Shown here piece after piece: positions 7,922-16,242 of a stretch of 50,609 nt of DNA. The translations under genes and the position numbers were made by a program. Position 1 is the first letter of the stretch; each line of letters begins with the position of its first letter. The notes under the pieces are model-generated. The model was not told the origin of the DNA. It ran no database searches and was given only the letters and a program-made list of their open reading frames with translations. The stretch is from an uncultured Holdemania sp. (GTDB lineage: Bacteria; Bacillota_I; Bacilli_A; Erysipelotrichales; Erysipelotrichaceae), in contig CAMQTJ010000010.1 in assembly GCA_947037125.1 (NCBI GenBank), positions 1 to 50,609 of the forward strand, read 5' to 3'.

Positions 7922-9058
7922 TTACAATATACAAATATCCGCAATTATCTTATCAATTGAATCTCCACTAAATCTTGTTTGTTTTAATAAGTCATTTTTA
8001 AAATTTAATAATTCATCTTCATTTACACCATAACCACCAAGTGTTGAAGGAAGTTGAATTAACTCTAGAAATCTCTCCATAACTCTTTTAGCATCTTTAC
8101 CATTTGTAATAACAATATTATCCAAATTAATTATCTCTAAAACATCTTTTATATTATTATGAACTTCCTTATTATCATAATAATGTTCCATATAAGATGG
8201 ATAAACAATCGCTAATGAACAACCATGATTTACTTTCATTGCGTTACTAGTTATTTTTTCTCCAAAGAAATGTGGAACAGTTGCTCCTCCATTTGACAAA
8301 GAAATTCCAGCATATACATCAGCTTCTGATAACATTCTTCTAAGTTTTAAATTATTTTCAATCATTAATTTTGGTAATGCGTATGCAATTTTTTTCATTC
8401 CCTCAATAGCCATTAGTTTATCTATACAGCTAAAACGACCATTAATATATGATTCTGACAAATGACAAAACGCATCAAATGCTGTACTAGATGTTAGTGT
8501 TTTTGGTAGTGTCATTGTTAAAGTGTGATCAATAATTGCAACAGTAGGGAAAAAATCATAACTAAAAATCGTATGTTTTTGATTAGTTAAATCACTAACT
8601 ACAGATGCTTGTGTGCATTGTGAACCAGTACCTGATGTTGTCGTAATTGCAATTAAAGGTAACTTTTTACTATTCTCTTTTAATATTTGTGGGTTAAACA
8701 TACTTTCCCAATTAATTTCATATTCATTTGAAAATGACAGTATTTTTGCACTATCAATTACAGATCCACCGCCAATAGCAACAATAAAGTCAAATTTATT
8801 GTTTTGCACTAACGAAATCCCTTCATCAATATCTTTTGATAATGGATTAGGTCTAATTGACGTAAAAGAAATAACTTCCATATGACAAGCTTTTAGGATA
8901 TCTGCAGTTTTATCAAAAATTTGTTTCATAGGTGGATTATCATTTTGTCCTACAAGCAAACATTTTGTACCATATTGTGCCGCTATTTCTCCCAAATTTT
9001 CAATTGCTTTTTCTCCAAATTTTAAAATAACTGGATTGTAATGTGTATTTTCGATCAT
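7922..9058 (-). CDS. Iron-containing alcohol dehydrogenase
   Basis: 378 residues of the group III Fe-ADH family. An N-terminal Rossmann-like half carries AIGGGSVIDSAKILSF (nucleotide binding) and TTSGTGSQCTQASVV. The helical half carries FDAFCHLSESYING (Asp and His metal ligands) and NHGCSLAIVYPSYMEHYY (His ligands). These enzymes oxidise alcohols or polyol phosphates with NAD(P). Within a PTS operon, the likely substrate is an imported polyol phosphate or an aldehyde arising from it. RBS AGGAGAATATAA precedes ATG. Confidence 0.92.
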   Translation of the reverse strand: MIENTHYNPVILKFGEKAIENLGEIAAQYGTKCLLVGQNDNPPMKQIFDKTADILKACHMEVISFTSIRPNPLSKDIDEGISLVQNNKFDFIVAIGGGSVIDSAKILSFSNEYEINWESMFNPQILKENSKKLPLIAITTTSGTGSQCTQASVVSDLTNQKHTIFSYDFFPTVAIIDHTLTMTLPKTLTSSTAFDAFCHLSESYINGRFSCIDKLMAIEGMKKIAYALPKLMIENNLKLRRMLSEADVYAGISLSNGGATVPHFFGEKITSNAMKVNHGCSLAIVYPSYMEHYYDNKEVHNNIKDVLEIINLDNIVITNGKDAKRVMERFLELIQLPSTLGGYGVNEDELLNFKNDLLKQTRFSGDSIDKIIADICIL

Positions 9059-9068
9059 TTATATTCTC

Positions 9069-9554
9069 CTATTTCTCGTAATTTACAACAATATCTTTAC
9101 CTTTTGTAACATATTGTTGTTTTGAAAAGTTTAAATTTTTAAACGCTTGATGATTAATCATAATAATTGGGGTCATAAAGTTAATTTCTGGTGATCCAAA
9201 ATAACTTTCCTTAATAGATACTAATGGGTCGCCTTTTTTAACTTCTTCATCAACTGCGCAACGACATTCAAAGCATGTACCTTTTAAATGAACTGTATCT
9301 AACCCAACATGAACGATAAGCTCCAAACCATTAGAACAAATCAATCCATATGCGTGTAAAGTATCTGATATAAAGGATATTTTACCATCACATGGTGCCA
9401 CTATTAGTGGTTCACTTGGAATAATTGCGATTCCTTCCCCCATCATTTTCTCAGAAAATACAGGATCTGGTACATTTTCTAGTTGAACTAATTCACCTGT
9501 TGCACAGGCACATAGTTCCATTTGTTGTTTATTATTAAAAAGTTTTTTAAACAT
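9069..9554 (-). CDS. PTS EIIA component, glucose (crr) type
   Basis: 161 residues of the EIIA-Glc fold. The phosphorylated histidine is H82 in LIVHVGLDTVHL, with the accessory H67 in TLHAYG; PCDGKI and KGDPLVSI are also typical. It receives phosphate from HPr and passes it to the EIIB domain encoded in the same operon. The start at 9554 has AGAAGGAGATTAATT ahead; the open frame reaches 16 codons further into the upstream gene. Confidence 0.93.
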   Translation of the reverse strand: MFKKLFNNKQQMELCACATGELVQLENVPDPVFSEKMMGEGIAIIPSEPLIVAPCDGKISFISDTLHAYGLICSNGLELIVHVGLDTVHLKGTCFECRCAVDEEVKKGDPLVSIKESYFGSPEINFMTPIIMINHQAFKNLNFSKQQYVTKGKDIVVNYEK

Positions 9555-9567
9555 AATTAATCTCCTT

Positions 9568-10050
9568 CTAAAATATAATAAATATAGTTGAATACAATAC
9601 ACTTAACATAAAACCATAAATTATGGCATTAGCTAATAATAATAATCTATTTTTGTCACGAATGATTGCTTTGATGAGTTTAATTATTGAAATGTCATTT
9701 TTTCTAAATACCAAAAACAATAAAGCAGCTAAAGAAAAACCTGCAATGTAGTTAAAAGTAGCAACTAGTGACAACCAAACAATTATTATAGTCACTATAA
9801 AAAAATTATTCGATACTTTATCAATGTGTTTACTTAAATAATGCAACTCAAAAAAAGATATGATATTGATCATCGCAACCATCAAATAGATATTGTAACC
9901 AACATCTTTATTAACAAGATATTGTATAGTAGTATTTCCATGATTACTTACCATTAGTAACATCACAATGATTAGTAAACTAACTGCTAGCATGGACCAC
10001 TTACCAAAAGCATACATTTTATTGCTATAACTAACTTTATTCTCTTTCAT
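9568..10050 (-). CDS. Small integral membrane protein of unknown function
   Basis: 160 residues with about five hydrophobic stretches (roughly 15-37, 50-70, 80-100, 103-118 and 138-158) separated by short basic loops. I do not recognise the family and see no catalytic motif. It lies between the epimerase-like gene and EIIA, 13 bases from the latter, and has GAGAGG before its ATG. It could assist transport or be an accessory PTS membrane protein; both are guesses from context. Confidence 0.7.
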   Translation of the reverse strand: MKENKVSYSNKMYAFGKWSMLAVSLLIIVMLLMVSNHGNTTIQYLVNKDVGYNIYLMVAMINIISFFELHYLSKHIDKVSNNFFIVTIIIVWLSLVATFNYIAGFSLAALLFLVFRKNDISIIKLIKAIIRDKNRLLLLANAIIYGFMLSVLYSTIFIIF

Positions 10051-10076
10051 ATTTTAACCTCTCATTTTTAATTTAG

Positions 10077-10104
10077 AGAGGGTGAAAGTTTCCTTTCACC
10101 CTCT
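10077..10104 (-). other. Intercistronic 12-bp hairpin with GAAA tetraloop
   Basis: A perfect 12-base stem, AGAGGGTGAAAG/CTTTCACCCTCT, closes a GAAA (GNRA) loop when read on the minus strand. It lies between the epimerase stop (10124) and the next gene's ATG (10050). No U-run follows, so it looks like an mRNA processing or stabilising element rather than a full terminator. It could lower expression of the downstream genes relative to the transporter. Confidence 0.6.
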
Positions 10105-10123
10105 AGATATATATAGATTTGTA

Positions 10124-10846
10124 TTATTGTATATTATATTTAATAACAGCTTCATCAATTGCTTTACGGCATTTTTTAACTCCAGCAGTTATCCCTTCTG
10201 GGTCTAAATATAGTGCTGATGAGAAAATCAAAACATCTGGGTTACATTCAACGATAGGCGCTAAATTTTCTGGACGAATACCTCCATCGATCGCTAGTTC
10301 ACATGTTGGGTTACATTCATCAATCATTTTTCTTGTTTTCCTAATTAAATTGATTGAACTTCTTCTCCATGCCCATTTTGATTCTCCTTCAGGTGCTTTA
10401 CCAGCTCCATGAACTACAATATTTACACGGTCAATATCATAAATTGATTCATCTAAGAAACAAAGAGGTGTATAACAACCAATTGTTAAACCAACTTTCA
10501 TTCCAAATTCTTGGCAATATCCAATAATATAAGCTAAAGGAGCTCCAATGAAATTTTCTGCCGGTATAATCAACATAGTACATCCTGCTTTCGCAATTTT
10601 TTCAATGAATAAACGATCGCAATCTTTTGTATATAAATGACATTCAATTTCTTTGTCAGTAATTTCTCTTACCGCTTTAATAACGTTGTGCCCCCCAATT
10701 AGTTGTTGGTTTTTTAAATCATGCATGTCTGCTGCATCAGAGTGACAAATATCACATCCAGCATCTAAAGCTTCTTTCATGTTTTCTCTTACCGCTCCAT
10801 AATCGAAGCACCATGCCATTCCTGCAGCTATTTTAATATGTTTCAT
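10124..10846 (-). CDS. Ribulose-phosphate 3-epimerase-like TIM-barrel protein
   Basis: 240 residues with the RPE layout: AAGMAWCFDYGAVRENMKEALDAGCD at the N-terminus (the usual start is APSILSADF), CHSDAADMHD where RPE has H-x-D-x-MDG, and CELAIDGGIRPENL plus DVLIFSSALY for the phosphate site. The second metal-site region differs (NIVVHGAGKA), so the substrate is probably not plain ribulose 5-phosphate but another keto-sugar phosphate such as in the allulose-6-phosphate epimerases. RBS AGGAGAAAATT. A decayed partial copy lies just upstream. Confidence 0.75.
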   Translation of the reverse strand: MKHIKIAAGMAWCFDYGAVRENMKEALDAGCDICHSDAADMHDLKNQQLIGGHNVIKAVREITDKEIECHLYTKDCDRLFIEKIAKAGCTMLIIPAENFIGAPLAYIIGYCQEFGMKVGLTIGCYTPLCFLDESIYDIDRVNIVVHGAGKAPEGESKWAWRRSSINLIRKTRKMIDECNPTCELAIDGGIRPENLAPIVECNPDVLIFSSALYLDPEGITAGVKKCRKAIDEAVIKYNIQ

Positions 10847-10888
10847 AATTTTCTCCTTTTTTTAATATTATATATAGTATTATTTTGT

Positions 10889-11013
10889 AGCTTCATTAAT
10901 TACTTTACGATAATTTTTAATAGCTACATTTAAATCTAGTGCTTCTTTTATGTTTTTTTTACTGATCCATAATCGAAACACTATCTATTCCTGTTGCAAT
11001 TTTATATTTTACA
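10889..11013 (-). pseudogene. Internally deleted remnant of a second epimerase-like gene
   Basis: The plus-strand stretch GCTTCATTAATTACTTTACG (from 10890) aligns with the 3' end of the intact gene (GCTTCATCAATTGCTTTACG near 10151). The following part, from GCTTC at about 10941 to 11010, aligns with its first 27 codons, including CCATAATCGAA. The roughly 190 codons between are missing and a one-base deletion shifts the frame. It is the debris of a tandem duplicate and cannot encode an enzyme. Confidence 0.75.
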
Positions 11014-11015
11014 AA

Positions 11016-12647
11016 TTATTTTCCTAAGGCTTTTTTTACATCAGAGCATATATTAATTACTTGTGTTCCAAATATTATCTGAAAGTCACAACTGCTAACT
11101 ACAGCTCCCATTGCCCCTAATTCTTCAACCCAAAATTCTTTAGGTTGCACAACTGATGAATCTTTTACTTTAACTCTAAGTCTAGTAGCACAATTTTCAA
11201 CTGATAACATATTATCACTACCGCCAAAACCTTCAATTATTTTTCCTGTAAACATTTCTGATTTTGATTGACCTTTTGTATCACTTTTACCATTATCCAA
11301 TCCAATTGAAGATTGGTAATCTTTTTTACTTGATAGGCTAATCTTTGCATCTCTACGTCCAGGTGTTGGAATATCAAATTTCAAAATTGCCCATTTAAAG
11401 ATGAAGAAATATAATCCAAAATAGATAGGCACTAGGTACAATAATGACATAGCCTGAAGCTTATCTGGTTGTAGGATATTCGGAATCATGAATATTAATG
11501 CAAATCCTTGCACTGATACTTGTGTTAATTCAGTTAAGAAAAAAGATAATCCAGCTAGAGGTACATGAATCAAATAGTAAAGAAGTGGATTAGCAAATAA
11601 TATTGTAAATTCTATTGGTTCTGTAACTCCAACAAATGTTGCTGTAAATAAAGCTGGAATAAGTAATGCTAAAACTTTTTTGCGATTTTCTTTTTTTGCT
11701 GTAAAATACATTGCTAAAGTAGCACCTGGGAAACCTCCTAGGTTAGTTAATAAACGACCACTAGTAAAGTCTCTTATTAAATATGAAGTCGCTGTTGGCG
11801 AACCTATTAATGCATTTGAAATATTAGTTGTCCCTAAATACTCAATTCCATCTATCATCATTGCTCCACCCAATTCAGTATAACGTAAAGGAAGAGTTAA
11901 TAAATGATGTAATCCAAATGGTAATAACGCTTTGTCAACACATCCATAAACAAATGTTCCTAACAATCCCGTTTCTCCAATGAATTTAGCTAATAATTGA
12001 ATTCCTTCATTAAACATTGGCCATATAAAGTAAATAAGTGCTCCTAATATAGTCGCTACAAACGGAGTAAGTACCATTACAAATTTTGCACCTGCAAAAA
12101 ATGATAAGAAATTTGGAAGTTTAACTTCCCCATATTTATTCATTAAGATTGCTGACGCAGATCCTGAAATAATTGCAACAAATATACTTGTATCATATGT
12201 GAATATTCCCAAAACATTAGTGAAAAGCTTAGTGAAAATTAAAGCTTCATCATATAACATTCCTTTTGTTTCCATTAAGAATTCTACATTAAGTGTTAAT
12301 GCAGTAATACCATCAACTGATGCTAATATTCCAATAGCAGTATTTACACACATAAGCATGAATACTCCTACAAAAGCAGCATATCCTTTATTATTTTTAG
12401 ATAAACCAAAAGATAATCCAATAACAAACCATAGAGGTAAATTTCTCATAATCATTGAAGCCATCTTTGATAATATTAACGCAATTGTATGAAACAGTGA
12501 ACCTGGTTCTAAGATAAAGTTAACTAATGGACTCATGAACCCCATTAATAAACCACAAATAACTAATACGATGATTGGTATCATCATTGCGCCAGCTATA
12601 TATTGAAATTGTCCTGTAAACTTTGAAAACATTTTTTTCATATACAT
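11016..12647 (-). CDS. PTS EIICB permease, glucose/glucoside family
   Basis: 543 residues. The EIIC domain (about 1-405) has around ten membrane segments and the family's substrate-site motif GVTEPIEF. A hydrophilic linker is followed by the EIIB domain (about 455-543), with the phosphocysteine near residue 486 in ENCATRLRV. It imports and phosphorylates a hexose, pentose, glucoside or polyol; the sequence alone does not tell which. The start at 12647 follows CAGGAGGGAAT; the frame extends 12 codons upstream without a ribosome site. It is the first gene of the sugar operon. Confidence 0.92.
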   Translation of the reverse strand: MYMKKMFSKFTGQFQYIAGAMMIPIIVLVICGLLMGFMSPLVNFILEPGSLFHTIALILSKMASMIMRNLPLWFVIGLSFGLSKNNKGYAAFVGVFMLMCVNTAIGILASVDGITALTLNVEFLMETKGMLYDEALIFTKLFTNVLGIFTYDTSIFVAIISGSASAILMNKYGEVKLPNFLSFFAGAKFVMVLTPFVATILGALIYFIWPMFNEGIQLLAKFIGETGLLGTFVYGCVDKALLPFGLHHLLTLPLRYTELGGAMMIDGIEYLGTTNISNALIGSPTATSYLIRDFTSGRLLTNLGGFPGATLAMYFTAKKENRKKVLALLIPALFTATFVGVTEPIEFTILFANPLLYYLIHVPLAGLSFFLTELTQVSVQGFALIFMIPNILQPDKLQAMSLLYLVPIYFGLYFFIFKWAILKFDIPTPGRRDAKISLSSKKDYQSSIGLDNGKSDTKGQSKSEMFTGKIIEGFGGSDNMLSVENCATRLRVKVKDSSVVQPKEFWVEELGAMGAVVSSCDFQIIFGTQVINICSDVKKALGK

Positions 12648-12694
12648 ATTCCCTCCTGTTTTAATAAGTTCGCTAACGGCCATTAGATAATTTT

Positions 12695-12722
12695 ATTATA
12701 CAGTATATAAAAAAAGGTACAA
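12695..12722 (-). promoter_or_regulatory. Promoter of the sugar operon with overlapping CATTGTAC repeat
   Basis: On the minus strand TTGTAC (12722-12717), a 16-base spacer and a consensus TATAAT (12700-12695). Two direct copies of CATTGTAC (12733-12726 and 12724-12717) cover the -35 box, a likely binding place for an activator or repressor such as the adjacent PRD protein. Confidence 0.5.
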
Positions 12723-12744
12723 TGCGTACAATGTACCTTTTTTT
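12709..12744 (-). terminator. Bidirectional terminator after the regulator gene
   Basis: AAAAAAAGGTACA pairs with TGTACCTTTTTTT around a 10-base loop, giving a U-run on either strand. It ends the regulator transcript 23 bases past its stop and overlaps the promoter of the next operon, so it may also take part in antitermination. Confidence 0.75.
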
Positions 12745-12766
12745 GCATTAACTATAGTCTGTATTT

Positions 12767-14308
12767 TTACATTCCAAAAAATACATCTTTATCTTTATTT
12801 TTTACTATACGATTGTAATTTGTTTTTTGATATATATTATTAATTTTACCACTCAAACTATTTACTTCTTGACACCCTAACATTTTAGTTATCTTAATAA
12901 ACTCTTTTTCTTGTTCATTTTGTTCAATTTGAATTGTAGTTAATACTAAATCATAATCATCTAATGGTAATTTTATTGATGAAGTATCTAACAGGTCCAA
13001 ATACACAAAATATTTATTAATCTTATTTCGGATATGAGCAAGTTCTATAGAGTTACAATCATGGTACAATAAAGTTTTAAGTTTCAAAAGAGAAGATTCA
13101 ATAATATTCCAAATCATATATACTAAATTTGCCGATAAAGATCTAATATTAGCAAGCAAATAATATTTTGAAATAATATCTATAATTTTATTTGCTATTC
13201 CAGACACCAATTTAAATTCCGTTAAAACTTGTTGATAATACACATCATCCATATGATAATTCTCTTTGATTTGTATCAATAATTCTTTAGTTATGACCAC
13301 CCTGAAATTATCAACGAAGATACTCAAAACACTTTCATCAACAAGTAATTGACTTCTAATGTAGGACTTAATTTGCTCAATCATTTCTTCATTAATATCG
13401 AATAGTTGATAAGTATCACTTCCCATTAATGTTGATGAATTAATAATTAATGTGTATATAAATATTGTTTCATTGTCGATTAAATTAATATTGAAATTCA
13501 CCAAAATACTTTGCCTTATATATTCCAATATGTTATTTTTATCCAAATATTTTATTTGATTAATTCTTTCTTCTGTCATTTTCACAAATTGATTATTTTT
13601 AATTCTTAGTAGTGATATTTGAATAATTGTCGATAGGACTTGATAATCATATTTAGATATATCTAACTTTGCACTATATCTAATATCATTTATCATTTCC
13701 ACAACTTTTTCTTCATCCTTTGTTGTTATTACCTCTGATAAAAATCTCTGTAATTTAAAATAATCATTAAAATGTTCATTATAGGTAAGTGATTGTACAA
13801 AACAATTGCATTCTAGATACCAATGTACCAATACTAATCTTTTCCTTTTTTCTCCACTATCTATGACAATCCCTTTATTTCTAGTCTTAACCAGTTTAAC
13901 ATCATACTTTAATAGCCATTGATCTATTTCCTCAATCAACTTATATACTGATGGTCTTGAGATATTTAAAATTTGTGTCAATTCAACTATCCGACAACTA
14001 TCATTATCACTAATTAGTAAGTATAAAACATAATAAAATCTTTCCTTACTATACTGTTTTGCACCTGCTAATGAATCATCACTGATAATTCGTTTAAAAT
14101 TTATGTCTTTATCAACTATTTTATATCCCCTTCCTTTTGTGGCATCAAGTACATAGCCATGTTTTAAAATATAATCATTAACTTCATTCATATGATCCAT
14201 TATAGTTGATCTACTCACATTAATTTTTTTGGAAATATCATAAGACGTAATGTAATCGTCACTACTTGCTAATACTTTCAATATCAGTTGTGTTACATTA
14301 CTTGTCAT
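12767..14308 (-). CDS. PRD/Mga-type transcriptional regulator of the sugar operon
   Basis: 513 residues. Two winged-helix domains occupy the N-terminus: about 5-65 (SYDISKKINVSRSTIMDHMNEV) and about 85-145 (IVELTQILNISRPSVYKLIEEID), as in LicR/MtlR/Mga-type activators. The helical rest (about 170-460) corresponds to PRD-like domains, but the phosphorylatable histidines are not obvious, and no EIIB-like or EIIA-like tail is present. Such proteins sense PTS phosphorylation and activate the adjacent PTS operon. It is encoded immediately upstream in the same orientation but is separated by a terminator. Confidence 0.82.
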   Translation of the reverse strand: MTSNVTQLILKVLASSDDYITSYDISKKINVSRSTIMDHMNEVNDYILKHGYVLDATKGRGYKIVDKDINFKRIISDDSLAGAKQYSKERFYYVLYLLISDNDSCRIVELTQILNISRPSVYKLIEEIDQWLLKYDVKLVKTRNKGIVIDSGEKRKRLVLVHWYLECNCFVQSLTYNEHFNDYFKLQRFLSEVITTKDEEKVVEMINDIRYSAKLDISKYDYQVLSTIIQISLLRIKNNQFVKMTEERINQIKYLDKNNILEYIRQSILVNFNINLIDNETIFIYTLIINSSTLMGSDTYQLFDINEEMIEQIKSYIRSQLLVDESVLSIFVDNFRVVITKELLIQIKENYHMDDVYYQQVLTEFKLVSGIANKIIDIISKYYLLANIRSLSANLVYMIWNIIESSLLKLKTLLYHDCNSIELAHIRNKINKYFVYLDLLDTSSIKLPLDDYDLVLTTIQIEQNEQEKEFIKITKMLGCQEVNSLSGKINNIYQKTNYNRIVKNKDKDVFFGM

Positions 14309-14668
14309 AATTCACCTCTTTAGATTGTTATATTCTAATACACAACTATTTCATCAATAATTTAATTGTAACATTAATACTAATTATTGATATTATTATA
14401 ATTTTACCACTTACACCCTTAATTTACAAAATATTATAATATACATTAATACTAAAATTGCTATTTCGAGTAATTTGATCAGAATATTTTAATTAATTCA
14501 CCTTATATTAAATATAGTTTTATCATTATTAGGTATAATTAACAATTTAATAATATCTACATACAAAGAATATAAGAAATAATAGTAACAATTAAATTAA
14601 AAAAAGTACAATATTGCTATCCACAATTACTGTACTATTAATATCTTGTTATGATTACTTAAATAATT
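14309..14668. other. AT-rich intergenic region
   Basis: 360 bases without an open frame worth calling. The left end must hold the promoter of the PRD regulator (an AGAGGTG ribosome site precedes its ATG; a TTGATG -35-like box is seen near 14363). The right end holds the folD-DUF951 terminator. The middle shows only A/T-rich sequence. Confidence 0.6.
14598..14636 (-). terminator. Terminator of folD-DUF951
   Basis: On the minus strand AGTACA...TGTACT flank an inner AATTG/CAATA pairing, followed by TTTTTTT (14604-14598), 33 bases past the DUF951 stop. Confidence 0.6.
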
Positions 14669-14866
14669 TTACTCATCACCTTTAGTCACAAGCTTTTTAC
14701 ATTTACGTTCAAACTCAGTTCTTGGAAACATAATAGCAGCACCACATCCTAAGCACTTGATTTTAATATCAGCACCCATTCTAATAATTTTCCAATGTTT
14801 ACTTTCATAACATGGATGTTCCTTTTTCATTTCTACAATATCATTTAATTTATAATCTTTAATCAT
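14669..14866 (-). CDS. DUF951 family zinc-ribbon-like protein
   Basis: 65 residues: EMKKEHPC, HWKIIRMGADIKIKCLGCG and MFPRTEFERKCKKL, the hallmark DUF951 pattern with a CLGCG knuckle and an upstream Cys that may hold a metal. DUF951 proteins are small and widely conserved in Firmicutes, often near translation or replication genes; function unknown. The ATG at 14866 has GGGGGAA ahead. A GTG immediately before it overlaps the folD stop. Confidence 0.9.
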   Translation of the reverse strand: MIKDYKLNDIVEMKKEHPCYESKHWKIIRMGADIKIKCLGCGAAIMFPRTEFERKCKKLVTKGDE

Positions 14867-14868
14867 CA

Positions 14869-15723
14869 CTATTCCCCCTTAGTGTGTAATAAGTATGCAT
14901 TATAAGTATTTGATAACAACATAGCTATAGTCATTGGTCCAACACCTTTAGGAACAGGTGTAATAGCACTACATTTATGTGCTACATCATCAAAATCTAC
15001 ATCACCTATAAGTTTACCATCAACACGATTTATCCCCACATCAACAACATAAGCACCATCTTTTATCCAGTTACTTTTGATATGATTCGCTTTACCAATA
15101 CTTACAATAACAATATCAGCACGACTTGTAATTAATTCAATATCTTTTGTATTACTATGACATATTGTAACTGTACAATTATTTTTTTCTAATAAAGCTG
15201 CAACAGGTTTTCCAACTAAAATACTTCTACCAATTACAACAGCATTTTTACCCTTTAAATCGCATTTCATTTCTTTTAATATTTCCATTATACCTAAAGG
15301 TGTGCATGGTACAAAACCATCAAGTCCTAAATGTAATTTCCCAACATTTACAGGATGCAATCCATCCACATCTTTATTAGGATCAATTGCTTCAATAATA
15401 TTATATTGATTAATGTGTTTTGGTAATGGCATTTGAACTAAGATACCATCTACACTATTATCCATATTTAATTTATTTACTTCATTCAATAATTCTTTTT
15501 CACTTATATCTTCATTAAGGTTAACCATTTGTGATTCAAACCCCATTGCATTACAAGCATTTTCTTTACCTTTAATATAAGATAAACTTGCAGGATTATT
15601 ACCTACTAAAACAACCACAAGTTTAGGTAATCTTTTATTATTCACTTTAAGGTTTTCCACATTAGTTTGAATTTCTTGTTTAATTCTTAATGAAACATCA
15701 CTACCATATACTATATTTACCAT
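14869..15723 (-). CDS. folD: Methylenetetrahydrofolate dehydrogenase/cyclohydrolase FolD
   Basis: 284 residues, standard length. The catalytic lysine motif is YIKGKENACNAMGF; GILVQMPLPKHI and DVDGLHP follow, and the NADP site has VIGRSILVGKPVAALL and TICHSNT. The C-terminus has ITPVPKGVGPMTIAMLL. It interconverts methylene- and formyl-tetrahydrofolate in the cytosol for purine and formate metabolism. RBS AGGAGAG precedes ATG; DUF951 follows without a gap. Confidence 0.97.
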   Translation of the reverse strand: MVNIVYGSDVSLRIKQEIQTNVENLKVNNKRLPKLVVVLVGNNPASLSYIKGKENACNAMGFESQMVNLNEDISEKELLNEVNKLNMDNSVDGILVQMPLPKHINQYNIIEAIDPNKDVDGLHPVNVGKLHLGLDGFVPCTPLGIMEILKEMKCDLKGKNAVVIGRSILVGKPVAALLEKNNCTVTICHSNTKDIELITSRADIVIVSIGKANHIKSNWIKDGAYVVDVGINRVDGKLIGDVDFDDVAHKCSAITPVPKGVGPMTIAMLLSNTYNAYLLHTKGE

Positions 15724-15732
15724 ATTTCTCTC

Positions 15733-16179
15733 CTATAATTCATTTGAATCAATAACAATAGTTACTGGTCCATCATTTACTAATTCTATTTTCATATCTG
15801 CTGCAAACTTACCAACTTGTACTTCAATATCTAATGTTCTTAAATATTCATTAAATTCATCATACATTTTAGATGCATAATCAAAATTACCTGCTTTAGA
15901 AAAACTTGGTCGATTACCTTTTTTACATTCCGCAAATAATGTGAATTGTGATATTGATAAAATCTTACCTTTAATATCTTTAATTGAAAAATTCATTTTC
16001 ATATTTTCATCTTCAAATATTCTAAGTGTTGATATTTTATTTGCTACTTTAATTAGATCATTTTTACTATCTTCATTTGCGATACCTACAAATAATAACA
16101 TACCTTGGTCAATTGCTCCAACAATACTATTATCAATCGTACATTTCGCATTTAATACTCTTTGAATAATTATTTTCAT
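15733..16179 (-). CDS. dtd: D-aminoacyl-tRNA deacylase
   Basis: 148 residues, the usual length. It begins MKIIIQRVLNAKCTI and carries SQFTLFAE, the GNRPSFSKAG active-site segment and NDGPVTIVIDS near the C-terminus. It hydrolyses D-amino acids from mischarged tRNA. The ATG at 16179 matches the family start; an in-frame ATG four codons upstream is also possible. It is transcribed with folD and diverges from rarA across 63 bases. Confidence 0.95.
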   Translation of the reverse strand: MKIIIQRVLNAKCTIDNSIVGAIDQGMLLFVGIANEDSKNDLIKVANKISTLRIFEDENMKMNFSIKDIKGKILSISQFTLFAECKKGNRPSFSKAGNFDYASKMYDEFNEYLRTLDIEVQVGKFAADMKIELVNDGPVTIVIDSNEL

Positions 16180-16242
16180 TTTTATCACCATATCTATTTT
16201 ACTATATAAATGTTAATGTTAAAATAGATATGAGGTAATTTT

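Noticed and set aside
10119-10412. Plus-strand open frame opposite the epimerase-like gene
   Set aside because: It is the antisense shadow of a well-supported gene, with no ribosome site and no protein-like motif.
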